Assembly (NCBI GenBank): GCA_049790855.1
Contig: JBAQZJ010000254.1
Coordinates: 1 to 12,834, forward strand
DNA length: 12,834 bases
Reading direction: 5' to 3'
Origin: JACCRE01 sp049790855
GTDB taxonomy: Bacteria; Planctomycetota; Planctomycetia; Planctomycetales; Planctomycetaceae
Shown here: positions 1-7,089 of the stretch, piece by piece
How positions within the stretch are numbered: position 1 is the first letter of the stretch
How the letters are laid out: each line of letters starts with the position of its first letter
Translations under genes and position numbers: made by a program
Notes under the pieces: model-generated
Databases searched by the model: none
The model's input: only the letters and a program-made list of their open reading frames with translations
Told to the model about the DNA's origin: nothing

Positions 1-6
1 TTGTTT

Positions 7-27
7 AGCCGCGACCGTCAGGGAGCG
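7..27 (+). repeat. Palindromic-repeat core, copy 1 (edge)
   Basis: This 21-base core is identical to the cores at 5256-5281 and 7090-7113, and to the reverse complements at 5464-5489 and (one mismatch) 7140-7163. It lies 16 bases beyond the hslV stop codon. Its partner arm, if there is one, is outside the window. Confidence 0.8.
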
Positions 28-43
28 CGGCAGGGGGCCGTAC

Positions 44-592
44 TCAGTGACCGCTCAGTTCCTCGACGATGAGGTTTTCGTTCGTGAACACGTCGATTTC
101 GGCGGCGATCGACAGCGACTGCCGCACGATCTCTTTCGCGGGAAGTGATGTGTTCCGCAGCAGGGCGCGGGCCGAGGCGGTCGCGTATTGTCCGCCCGAG
201 CCGATGCCGATGACGCCGTCGGTCGGCTGGATGACGTCGCCGGTTCCCGAGATCAGGAAGCTCGCCTCGTCGTTGACGACGATCAGCATCGCCTCGAGCC
301 GCCGCAAGGCCCGGTCGGTTCGCCAGTCGCGGGCCAGCTCCGTCGCTGCCCGTGCCAGGTTGCCGGGATAGTCCTTCGCTTTCGCTTCGAACCGTTCGAG
401 CAGCGCGAACGCATCGGCGGTCGAGCCTGCGAAGCCGCACAACACTTTTCCGTCGACGAGCCGGCGGATCTTCTTCGTGTCGGCCTTGAGGATCGTGTTG
501 TTGAACGTCACCTGGCCGTCGCCGCCGATCGCGACGCCATCGGCCGTGCGGACGGTCAGAATCGTCGTCGATCGCCAGAGAGGTTCGCGCAT
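44..592 (-). CDS. hslV: ATP-dependent protease subunit HslV (ClpQ)
   Basis: Proteolytic subunit of the HslUV (ClpYQ) cytoplasmic protease, a proteasome-like N-terminal threonine hydrolase that degrades proteins unfolded by the HslU ATPase. The 182 residues cover the whole family. After an 8-residue propeptide (MREPLWRS) comes the TTIL motif, so Thr9 should become the catalytic N-terminus. GDGQVT (24-29) supplies Asp25, Lys41 matches catalytic Lys33 of the mature enzyme, and FAGSTADAF, ELARDWRTDR, ISGTGDV, GSGG and the C-terminal TNEN-EEL motif are all family signatures. No clear Shine-Dalgarno precedes the start, but the propeptide length fits only this Met. hslU normally follows hslV; here a palindromic repeat comes directly after the stop and the window then ends, so the partner cannot be seen. 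Identification is by family recognition. Confidence 0.97.
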   Translation of the reverse strand: MREPLWRSTTILTVRTADGVAIGGDGQVTFNNTILKADTKKIRRLVDGKVLCGFAGSTADAFALLERFEAKAKDYPGNLARAATELARDWRTDRALRRLEAMLIVVNDEASFLISGTGDVIQPTDGVIGIGSGGQYATASARALLRNTSLPAKEIVRQSLSIAAEIDVFTNENLIVEELSGH

Positions 593-806
593 GGAGACCG
601 ATCGGAGACCGAAGGAACGAAGAACGGAAGAAGAAGCGCATCGGGCACAATCTTACGCTGACACGGAGACACAGGCGAGCCGGAGACGACCGCCGATGGC
701 AGTTCCTTGACGGGGCCAAGCCGTCGTTTCCCGCGTGCCTCTTTGTCAAAACGGCGTTGATCCGCGATTCCATTCGATGCCGCATCGTCCTTCGCCGCTT
801 CTGGTG

Positions 807-812
807 TACAAT
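807..812 (+). promoter_or_regulatory. Possible -10 element upstream of the amidotransferase gene
   Basis: TACAAT differs from the sigma-70 -10 consensus at one position and lies 55 bases before the ATG at 868. No convincing -35 hexamer is found 16-18 bases upstream, so this is only a weak candidate. A 10-base direct repeat (832-841 and 853-862, starts 21 bases apart) lies between it and the start codon. Confidence 0.22.
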
Positions 813-867
813 TCGCCGACCGTCGCATCTTCGATTCCCCGTTCTCCGTTCGCGATTCCCCGCGTCC

Positions 868-1446
868 ATGCTTTTCGTTCTCGATAACTACGATTCGTTC
901 ACCTACAACCTCGTGCAGCGGTTCGGCGAAATCGACCCGTCGCTGGAGGTCGTCGTGGCGCGGAACGATCGGACGACGCTCGACGAGATCGCGGTGCTGA
1001 AGCCCGACCGCATCGTCATTTCACCCGGTCCCTGCACGCCCGCCGAGGCCGGGCTGAGCAAGGCCGTGATCGAGCGGTTCGGCCCGGAACTGCCCGTGCT
1101 GGGCGTGTGCCTCGGACATCAGTGCCTGGCCGAGGTCTACGGGGCGAAGGTCATGCGGGCCGACCGCCTGATGCACGGCAAGACTTCGATGATTCGTCAC
1201 GACGGTCGCGGCGTGTTCGCCGATTTGCCGAATCCCTTCGAGGCGACCCGCTACCACAGCCTGATCGTGCCCGCCGAAACGCTGACGGACGACCTCGAAG
1301 CGACCGCCTGGGCCGCCGAAAACGACCGCGAGATCATGGGGCTGCGCCATCGCCGTTATCCGGTCCACGGCGTGCAGTTCCACCCCGAGAGCTTTCTGAC
1401 GACGGCGGGCATCGATCTGCTGAGGAACTTTCTGCGATTGCAGTAG
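868..1446 (+). CDS. trpG: Anthranilate/aminodeoxychorismate synthase glutamine amidotransferase subunit
   Basis: Class I glutamine amidotransferase subunit (TrpG/PabA type) that hydrolyses glutamine and passes ammonia to a chorismate-binding partner (TrpE or PabB) for tryptophan or folate synthesis. The 192 residues are full family length. It opens with LVLDNYDSFTYN-like MLFVLDNYDSFTYN (1-14). The oxyanion-loop motif SPGPCTP is at 52-58, the nucleophile Cys81 sits in GVCLGHQ, YHSL is at 129-132, and the His172/Glu174 pair lies in QFHPES. I chose ATG 868 because the frame upstream to 757 encodes no family sequence. There is no clear Shine-Dalgarno. No trpE/pabB neighbour is present, so sequence alone does not decide between TrpG and PabA; in many bacteria one such protein serves both. 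It is divergent from hslV. Confidence 0.95.
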   Translation: MLFVLDNYDSFTYNLVQRFGEIDPSLEVVVARNDRTTLDEIAVLKPDRIVISPGPCTPAEAGLSKAVIERFGPELPVLGVCLGHQCLAEVYGAKVMRADRLMHGKTSMIRHDGRGVFADLPNPFEATRYHSLIVPAETLTDDLEATAWAAENDREIMGLRHRRYPVHGVQFHPESFLTTAGIDLLRNFLRLQ

Positions 1447-1461
1447 AGCGACAGCCCTAAA

Positions 1462-1479
1462 GATGTGGGTCGGCACATC
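1462..1479 (+). terminator. Hairpin just after the amidotransferase gene
   Basis: A perfect 6-bp stem (GATGTG/CACATC) with a 6-base loop begins 15 bases after the stop codon. There is no following T-run, so it is a weak intrinsic terminator at best; it may instead be part of the repeat-rich zone that follows. Confidence 0.3.
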
Positions 1480-1490
1480 CGGCAGAAAGG

Positions 1491-1630
1491 AACAACGGAT
1501 TTCACGGATCAACACGGATTTCGCGGATCAGGAACCAGGCGTTGGCGCGTCGTTGTTCAAGGTCTTTGATTCTCGTATGTCGCGCTGATTCCATCCGCGT
1601 CAATCCGTGTGATCCGCGAGATCCGTGGTC
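1491..1630. repeat. Long imperfect inverted repeat with phased CGGAT boxes
   Basis: The arms at 1491-1529 and 1591-1630 are reverse complements over roughly four fifths of their length, by eye and with two single-base gaps, around a spacer of about 61 bases. Each arm contains four CGGAT boxes (1496, 1505, 1515 and 1524; as ATCCG at 1593, 1603, 1612 and 1621), spaced 9-10 bases, close to one helical turn. No coding sequence is convincing here. It is likely a dispersed intergenic repeat able to form a cruciform or a long RNA hairpin. Confidence 0.7.
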
Positions 1631-1676
1631 CTGCCCGGCGCTGCGATCGACTCACCCTTTGAGGACGGTCGCTCCT

Positions 1677-1762
1677 GTAGGGTGGGCCTCGGCCCACCGA
1701 GGGCGGGACAAACAGTGAGCAACGCTGTCGGACGCTCGAAGGTGGGTCGAGGCCCACCCTAC
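1677..1762. repeat. Inverted repeat of the GTAGGGTGGGCC type
   Basis: The 22-base arms at 1677-1698 and 1741-1762 are reverse complements at 21 of 22 positions. Each arm is itself a hairpin; in the left one GGTGGGC (1681-1687) pairs with GCCCACC (1692-1698) over a CTCG loop. The right arm begins 7 bases beyond the stop codon of the secretin-N gene, so it would form a stable structure at that transcript's 3' end. No T-run follows. Confidence 0.75.
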
Positions 1763-1769
1763 TCGCGGA

Positions 1770-4700
1770 TCACTCGGACGCCGTTTCCTCGACGGCCTCC
1801 TCTCCGACGATCGTGATTTTGTCGCCGAAGATTTCCTTGAGGCGGCCCGAGAGATTCGTCGGGACGCCGCCTCCGCCGGTGCGGACGACCGAGACGGCCT
1901 CTTTCTGCTTCGAGGCCAGGTCGAGCGACTCGATGAGCAGCGAGAGGTCGTCCATCAGGCTTTCCGACGATGAGACGACGAGCGTGTTGGAATCTTCGTC
2001 GATGCCGATGCTGAGCAGGCCCTTGAACTTGATCGGTGCCGCGGGTTGCTCCTGGTCGCCGCCGCCGCCGATCACGTAGGTATAGCTGCGTTCGGCGGGA
2101 CGCTGCTGCTGGTCCTTGTTGTTGTTGTTCTGCAAGGCGCGGTCGTTCGTCGAGAGCAGGTCGCGGTAGACGTCTTTGATCGCGTTGGCGATCGTCTCGG
2201 CCTTGGCGTGTTTGATCTCGAACAGCTTCGTAATTCGCAGATCGCCCGACATCTGCGACAGCGGCTTGTCGTAGAGTTCGATCAGCTCGCGGATCGTGTC
2301 GAGCTGATCCGGCGTGGCTCCCTGCACGAGGATCGTGCGGCTGTCTTCGTCGGCGATGAACTTCAGCTCCCGTCGCTGCGACAGCCGCAGCGGCGCGTCG
2401 TCGCTGCCGCTCGACGGCGAGTAGCCGAAGTAACCGCGGAAGTAATCGTCGTCGCCGCTTTCTTCCTCGTTGACGCCGAAGAAGTCTTCGAGGTTGAGCG
2501 CGACGCCCCACGCCCAGGTCGTCGGATACTTCAGGTGGAAGATCTCGAATTCCTTCGGAGGCGGCGCCAGTTCGTACATCAGGTCTTCGACGGCGTCGAG
2601 CGCCTGCGGGTCGTCGGCGGTGACGATCAGCCGCCCGTCGGGACCGCGCCGCACTTTGACGGGCGTCGGCCGCCGGGGCTGCTGCACGAACGGGTCGCCC
2701 GCTTCATCGACGGCCGGAGCCTGCTCCGGCGGCTTCGCACCTGCTTCGGGTTCGACGGTGCGGTCGGACGAATCGTCACCTGTCGCGGGGGCGGCGATCG
2801 CGGGCGCCTCGTCGCTCAACGCGAGCAGAATCGGCTCTGCCGGTGCAACAGGATCTGTCGAGGTCGTGACCGCGGAACCCGGCTCGGTCACCGGCTTGTC
2901 GTCCTTGTCGTCCGGTGCCTGCGGAACGGTTCGTTCATCCTTCGGCGCGAACGGGTCTCCGGAAGGGGCGTCGCCGCCTGCGTTCGACGGCTCCTCGGCC
3001 GCGGCCGGTTCGATGATGAGCGGGTGGGTCTCATCGGCGGTCCAGGTTTGTTCGAGCCGCTTCAGGAACTCCGTCGCCTGTTCTTCCGAAAGATTCAACA
3101 CGCGGACCGTCGATCGCTCTCCGTCCGTCGGCCGGACCTCGCCGAGCTTCACAAGCAGGTTATGCACCTCCTCCATTTCGATCTCGTTCGCCCAGATCAG
3201 CAGGCGATTGTTTTCGACGTCGGCGTCGACGCGAAACTTGCCCGTGGCGCCTTCTTCCTCTTCCTCATTCGAGCCCCAAGGGTCGTAGTAGTAATAGCTG
3301 CGTCGGCGCGAATCGCTGTCGTCCTCTTCCTCCTCGCCCAGCATGAAGCGAATGGTGCCCGCGACGTAATCGGCCGGCAGGCGACGCAGCGGGATCACGT
3401 CGAAGCTGCGGTCGCTGCCGTCCATCCGCTCGACGACCTGCTGGATGACGACGTGATCGACGACCGGCCCGTTGACGAGCAGCGAGCGGTTTTTCTTGTC
3501 GGGCGTGAGTTTCGTCTGGGGGCTGAGGCCGCCCATGTCTTCGAGCAGCGTGACGAGTGTTTCCGGGTCGAGCTGCGCCAGCCGGAAGACGCGGACCCGC
3601 AGCAACTGCCGTTCGAGCGTATCGCCGGCGGCGGGCGGTGCATCGAGCAACTCGACGGTCTGCTCGATAATCGCCATTTCCTCGGGCGGGGCCTGGGCGA
3701 TGATTTCGTTCTCGCGGGGGTTTGCGATGATCGAGATCTTTCCCGGCGGAGGCTGGGCGCCGCCGGGCTGCTGACCCTGCTGCTGCTGCTGGCGCTGTTG
3801 CTGCTGCATTTGCATCATCTGCATGCGCATCTGCATCTGCCGCGGATCGGCCGGCATCGCCTCGTCCTTCTCTGCGACGCCGAGAAACTCTTCGAGCAGC
3901 TTTTTGACGTCGTCTGCACGGGCGTGCTCGAGCTTGAACGACTTCACCAGCCGTTCGAGTCCGCGGCCCGACTGTTCCTCTTTAAGGAGATCGCGAATCG
4001 CCAGCAGATTGACGACCGCATCGACCGCGTGCAGCCGGTTGGTGGTCGAGAGCTTCGTCAGCTTGCCCTTCGGTGAAAGCAGCGGTTTCAGTTCCTCTTC
4101 GGCGGTGTGGGCGGGAATCCAGTCCAGCTCGAACGTCGTCTGCACGAACTCGTGCAGGTCGCGGCTCTCCAGTTCGTCAGGCTCGACCTGCGGAACCAGG
4201 GCCGGGTCGAGCTTGTCGAGCTTCACGACCGTCAGCACTTCGCCGTGTCGCAGCATCGTGTAACCACGGGCGAGCAACTGCTGGTTGAGCAGGTCGCGGG
4301 CCTCGTCGAGCGTATAGGCCCGCTGCGTCCGCAAGTTCAGAAAGTCGCCGGGCAACTCCTGCCAGTCGAGGCTCAGGCCGCTGATTCCGGCGAGCCATTC
4401 GAGGACCGCCTGCCAGGGTTGACCGTGAAAATTGAACCGCACCTTGCCGTCGACCGGCTGGATCTCCAGTTCTTTCGGATCGACCGTGAAGGCGGGCTTG
4501 GCGGGCCGCGTCACGGCCGCCGGCGGCGTGGCTTCATCGGGTTTCTTTTCGCCCGGCTTCTCACCGGGTTTCTGCTCGCCCGGTTTCTGCTCGCCCATCG
4601 GCGAGCCGCCGGGCATCGGCTTTTCGCCCGGCTTGCCGGGAGTCGGCTTTCCCGGTTCGGGCTTCGCCTCGCTGGCGGTCGCCGTCGCGGCCTTCACTTC

Positions 4701-4781
4701 CGCTTCCTGGGCCGCGGCGATCGCCGAAACGCAGACGGCGAGCACGGCGGCGAGGGGAAGGGCGAGTCGGTCACGCAGCAT
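1770..4781 (-). CDS. Exported multi-module secretin-N (NolW-like) domain protein without a pore domain
   Basis: A 1003-residue protein with a signal peptide (1-24, likely cut at AAA/QE), a Pro/Gly/Lys-rich linker (about 35-97) and an N0/STN-like domain (about 113-190). Then come about seven beta-alpha-beta modules like secretin N1/NolW domains: about 208-268, 278-380, 392-453, 458-548, 557-738, 744-839 and 849-955. Each ends in a recognisable 'N-x-hydrophobic-strand plus helix' half (for example NEIIAQAPPEEMAIIEQTVELLD). Most modules carry a low-complexity insert between their halves: Gln/Met-rich, acidic/Tyr-rich, a long Pro/Ala/Asp linker, Asp/Gly/Tyr-rich or Asn/Gln-rich. The C-terminal beta-barrel domain of type II/III secretins is absent; the protein ends in a short acidic tail. 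The start at 4781 is supported by AGAAGGA 7 bases upstream and by the signal peptide; a start at 4883 would bury the signal peptide. Role unknown; likely an envelope or periplasmic assembly scaffold. Confidence 0.9.
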   Translation of the reverse strand: MLRDRLALPLAAVLAVCVSAIAAAQEAEVKAATATASEAKPEPGKPTPGKPGEKPMPGGSPMGEQKPGEQKPGEKPGEKKPDEATPPAAVTRPAKPAFTVDPKELEIQPVDGKVRFNFHGQPWQAVLEWLAGISGLSLDWQELPGDFLNLRTQRAYTLDEARDLLNQQLLARGYTMLRHGEVLTVVKLDKLDPALVPQVEPDELESRDLHEFVQTTFELDWIPAHTAEEELKPLLSPKGKLTKLSTTNRLHAVDAVVNLLAIRDLLKEEQSGRGLERLVKSFKLEHARADDVKKLLEEFLGVAEKDEAMPADPRQMQMRMQMMQMQQQQRQQQQQGQQPGGAQPPPGKISIIANPRENEIIAQAPPEEMAIIEQTVELLDAPPAAGDTLERQLLRVRVFRLAQLDPETLVTLLEDMGGLSPQTKLTPDKKNRSLLVNGPVVDHVVIQQVVERMDGSDRSFDVIPLRRLPADYVAGTIRFMLGEEEEDDSDSRRRSYYYYDPWGSNEEEEEGATGKFRVDADVENNRLLIWANEIEMEEVHNLLVKLGEVRPTDGERSTVRVLNLSEEQATEFLKRLEQTWTADETHPLIIEPAAAEEPSNAGGDAPSGDPFAPKDERTVPQAPDDKDDKPVTEPGSAVTTSTDPVAPAEPILLALSDEAPAIAAPATGDDSSDRTVEPEAGAKPPEQAPAVDEAGDPFVQQPRRPTPVKVRRGPDGRLIVTADDPQALDAVEDLMYELAPPPKEFEIFHLKYPTTWAWGVALNLEDFFGVNEEESGDDDYFRGYFGYSPSSGSDDAPLRLSQRRELKFIADEDSRTILVQGATPDQLDTIRELIELYDKPLSQMSGDLRITKLFEIKHAKAETIANAIKDVYRDLLSTNDRALQNNNNKDQQQRPAERSYTYVIGGGGDQEQPAAPIKFKGLLSIGIDEDSNTLVVSSSESLMDDLSLLIESLDLASKQKEAVSVVRTGGGGVPTNLSGRLKEIFGDKITIVGEEAVEETASE
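3768..3839 (-). repeat. Gln/Met-rich low-complexity tract inside the secretin-N gene
   Basis: Runs of CAG/CAA and ATG codons encode residues 315-338, made almost only of Gln and Met with a few Arg and Gly. The tract interrupts the second NolW-like module and is likely slippage-prone and variable between strains. Confidence 0.8.
4533..4595 (-). repeat. Tandem KPGEQ/KPGEK coding repeat
   Basis: Residues 63-83 of the secretin-N protein are short repeats of the form KPGEQ or KPGEK, encoded by near-identical 15-base units. They form a charged flexible linker just after the signal peptide. Confidence 0.8.
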
Positions 4782-4788
4782 GACGAAA

Positions 4789-4795
4789 TCCTTCT
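4789..4795 (-). promoter_or_regulatory. Ribosome binding site of the secretin-N gene
   Basis: AGAAGGA on the minus strand, 7 bases before ATG 4781. It decides between this start and the upstream in-frame ATG at 4883. Confidence 0.7.
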
Positions 4796-5255
4796 GCCGG
4801 CGGCTGCCGGTCGTCGGATCACCTCGACGCGAAGGCGAGGAGAACGGCGGACACGACCCCGCGGCTCGGAATCGCCCGTTCATCGAGTATGACGCCCCTG
4901 CCGGCCGGTCACAACACGTCGTTTCCGATCAGGACGGCATCCTCCTACAAGAATGCCGCCGAAACGTCGGATTGCGCGGCTTATCCGGCGACGTTTCGTT
5001 CGGAGGACGACGGTTCCCGCAGTGCTCTTGGACGGCGACGGACCGGCCGCGGTTCCCGCAGGAGACTTCTGATCTGAAACGGACACAGGGAATTGACGTA
5101 ACCCCTGACAGTGCGGCGACCCAGGAATGAAGCCAGGCAGAGGCAGACTTGTCCAGAGTCCGCATCCCAATGCATGAGGACTTGCGACCACCTGTGTAAA
5201 ATGGCGGCTGCGTGGGACCGAGTCCGGACTTTCGCAAAGTTGAAGAACCTGCTTT
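4796..5255. other. Gene-free, repeat-rich region upstream of the secretin-N gene
   Basis: I see no convincing gene here; the short open frames have no family resemblance or ribosome binding sites. It holds a 10-bp perfect inverted repeat (4960-4969 with 4989-4998, 19-base loop), a 6-bp hairpin (4935-4940 with 4953-4958), a 12-base direct repeat (5011-5022 and 5050-5061), a 10-base palindrome AGTCCGGACT (5221-5230) and a small ACTTT/AAAGT hairpin (5228-5240). The first structures would fall in the leader of the secretin-N transcript. Confidence 0.55.
5031..5056 (-). promoter_or_regulatory. Possible ECF-sigma-type promoter for the secretin-N gene
   Basis: On the minus strand GGAAC (complement of 5052-5056) is followed after 17 bases by CGTC (complement of 5031-5034), the general GGAAC-N16/17-CGTC layout of many ECF sigma promoters. 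The same GGGAACCG context recurs 39 bases downstream. CGTC is common in GC-rich DNA, so this is a weak inference. Confidence 0.2.
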
Positions 5256-5489
5256 CAGAGCCGCGACCGTCAGGGAGCGCTTCTGCGGCAACCCGTGCCG
5301 ACAAACGATCGTGGGTCAGCTTCGCCTTGAGATCAGGGGTGGCTGGGGCAGGAGGCGCTTTCGCCGGATGCCCCAGACGGTGGGGGCCGAAAGGCCGTCA
5401 CGAACTGGGGCAGACTGCCCCAACCACACCGGCAACGACGACAAACTGGCCCATGACCCGACAAGCGCTCCCTGACGGTCGCGGCTCTG
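5256..5489. repeat. Palindromic-repeat pair (copies 2 and 3) enclosing a second repeat
   Basis: The 26-base arms at 5256-5281 and 5464-5489 are perfect reverse complements. The sequence just inside the left arm (about 5281-5300, TGCGGCA then GCCGA) resembles that of the compact element at 7090-7163, so this looks like the same element with extra DNA between its arms. That extra DNA contains the structure at 5336-5430. Confidence 0.85.
5336..5430. repeat. Inner palindromic repeat nested in the element
   Basis: The arms at 5336-5351 and 5415-5430 are reverse complements at 14 of 16 positions. Internal hairpins include CTGGGGCA (5343-5350) with TGCCCCAG (5369-5376), and a TGGGGCAG/CTGCCCCA palindrome at 5406-5422. 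It appears to be a separate repeat family that landed inside the outer element. Confidence 0.65.
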
Positions 5490-5513
5490 GAGGTCGGCCC
5501 GTGCGATCGCCGG

Positions 5514-5519
5514 TATCAT
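5514..5519 (+). promoter_or_regulatory. Possible -10 element of the esterase gene
   Basis: TATCAT is one base off consensus and lies 27 bases before the start codon, directly after the right arm of the repeat. No clear -35 hexamer is seen. Confidence 0.22.
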
Positions 5520-5546
5520 GAGTCTCTGTTATCAGGAAACGTCGAC

Positions 5547-7052
5547 ATGTCACGTTGCCGTTGCGTTGCGTTCGCGTGTCAGTTGATCGCCGTGACGGTC
5601 GTCGTGCTGGCATCGTCCCCCGTCGCCGCATCGCCCGAGTTCGTCGTGACGTTCGACCCGGCGGTGCGGAACGAGCCGTACACCGGACGGGTCTACGTGT
5701 TCTTCAGCCGCGAGAATGCAGAACCGCGACGCGGTCCCGACTGGTTCTATCCCGAGCCGTTCTTCGCGAAAGACGTGACCGGCTGGCAGCCAGGCGAACC
5801 GTTGACGCTCGCCGCCGACGACCCGGCGTTGCACTCGTTTCCGAAACCGCTCGCCGACCTGGCGCTCGACGGTTATCGGGCGCAGGCGGTCGCGCGGTTC
5901 AATCCGTGGGAACGCGAGGTCGGCGTCGGCGCCGGCAACGGTTACGGGCCGGCGGTGAATGTCGCCGGCGACGCCGGGCGCGTCCGATTGACGATCGACC
6001 GGCTCGTCGAATCGCGTCCTTATGAAGAGACGGCTTGGGGCAAGCCGATCGAGGTTCGCTCGGAGCGGCTCAGCGCGTTTCACGGACGCGACGTCGCTCT
6101 GCGGGGAACGGTGATCCTGCCGTCGAGCTACCACGACGAGCCGAACCGTCGCTATCCGACGATCTTCACGATTCCCGGCTTCGGCGGCGATCATCGCATC
6201 GATCCGATCCGCGAACCGGTGCCCGAGCAGAACGAACGAGGCGTCGAGTTCCTGCGGGTCATGCTCAACCCGAACATGCCTTCCGGGCACCACGTCTTCG
6301 CCGATTCGGACAACAACGGTCCCGTCGGCACGGCGCTGGTCGAGGAGTTCCTGCCGACGTTCGACAAGGAATATCGCAGCATTCCCGAACCGACGGCCCG
6401 ATTCGTGACCGGGCACTCTTCGGGCGGCTGGAGCAGCCTGTGGCTGCAAGTCTCGCATCCCGACGTGTTCGGCGGCGTCTGGAGCACGGCCCCCGACCCG
6501 GTCGACTTCCACGATTTCCAGCAGATCGACGTTTATCGCGACGGCGAGAATGTGTACTTCGACCGCGACGGCCAGCCTCGACCGCTGGCGCGGAGAAACG
6601 GCGACGTGGTCCTCCTGTACCGCGATTTCGATCGGATGGAGCAGGTGCTGGGCCACGGCGGCCAGCTTCAGAGCTTCGAGGCCGTCTTCGGCCCGAAAGG
6701 AGATGACGGCAGACCGGCGCCCTTGTGGGACCGAAAGTCGGGGGCGATCGATCCCGCGGTCGCCGAAACGTGGAAACGCTACGACGTTCGGCTCGTGCTC
6801 GAAGAGAACTGGCCGAAGATCGGTAAAGACCTGGCCGGCAAGATCCACGTCTTCATGGGGGACGAGGACACGTTCTATCTCGAAGGCGCGGCCCGTTTGC
6901 TGAAGGAATCGCTGCACAGGCTCGGCAGCGATGCGGTCGTCGAACTTGTTCCCGATCGCGACCACTTCACGCTGCTGACGCCCGAGCTGACGGCCCGCAT
7001 GCGGCGCGAGATGACGACCGCATTCCTGCGACGCCACCCGCAGGGTCGCTGA
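5547..7052 (+). CDS. Exported putative esterase, alpha/beta hydrolase (esterase D/FrmB/Fes type)
   Basis: A 501-residue protein with a signal peptide (1-28, likely cut after VAA), an N-terminal all-beta-looking domain (about 30-170) and a C-terminal alpha/beta hydrolase of the 'putative esterase' family (about 180-498). The nucleophile elbow is GHSSGG (289-294) with Ser291. The acid is Asp439 or Asp441 in GDEDTF, and the base is His473 in RDHF. FTIPGFGGDH (207-216) looks like the oxyanion-hole strand. The N-domain-plus-esterase layout resembles enterochelin-esterase relatives, but the substrate cannot be read from sequence; a carbohydrate ester or other small ester is plausible. The start has AGGA 9 bases upstream (5534-5537). 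It stands alone between repeat elements and is convergent with the DksA-like gene. Catalytic residues are seen; export is inferred from the signal peptide. Confidence 0.88.
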   Translation: MSRCRCVAFACQLIAVTVVVLASSPVAASPEFVVTFDPAVRNEPYTGRVYVFFSRENAEPRRGPDWFYPEPFFAKDVTGWQPGEPLTLAADDPALHSFPKPLADLALDGYRAQAVARFNPWEREVGVGAGNGYGPAVNVAGDAGRVRLTIDRLVESRPYEETAWGKPIEVRSERLSAFHGRDVALRGTVILPSSYHDEPNRRYPTIFTIPGFGGDHRIDPIREPVPEQNERGVEFLRVMLNPNMPSGHHVFADSDNNGPVGTALVEEFLPTFDKEYRSIPEPTARFVTGHSSGGWSSLWLQVSHPDVFGGVWSTAPDPVDFHDFQQIDVYRDGENVYFDRDGQPRPLARRNGDVVLLYRDFDRMEQVLGHGGQLQSFEAVFGPKGDDGRPAPLWDRKSGAIDPAVAETWKRYDVRLVLEENWPKIGKDLAGKIHVFMGDEDTFYLEGAARLLKESLHRLGSDAVVELVPDRDHFTLLTPELTARMRREMTTAFLRRHPQGR

Positions 7053-7089
7053 TGGCGCAGGCAGGCGATGACTCGCCGGTATCCGAGAT

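Noticed and set aside
593..867. Small gene in the hslV/amidotransferase divergent gap
   Set aside because: Open frames there are shadows or extensions without homology. Only a weak -10-like hexamer, a short direct repeat and an ACACGGAGACACAG fragment are present.
1491..1762. CRISPR-like array from repeated units
   Set aside because: The repeats are inverted and closely spaced boxes, not direct repeats with unique spacers of constant length, and no cas gene is near.
2046..4076. A 676-codon open frame on the plus strand opposite the secretin-N gene
   Set aside because: It lies wholly antisense to a gene with clear domains, signal peptide and ribosome binding site. It arises from strong codon bias and low-complexity codons and shows no family motifs.
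4880..5304. Overlapping minus-strand small open frames of about 100-120 codons
   Set aside because: They overlap one another and structured repeats, with no family resemblance or start signals.
5111..5521. Short open frames giving SEPRPSGS-type peptides (also at 7068-7403)
   Set aside because: They are translations of the palindromic repeat core and have no ribosome binding site or conserved protein content.
5550..7037. A 495-codon open frame opposite the esterase gene
   Set aside because: Antisense shadow of a gene with an intact catalytic triad; its product is Arg/Val/Asp-rich without recognisable domains.
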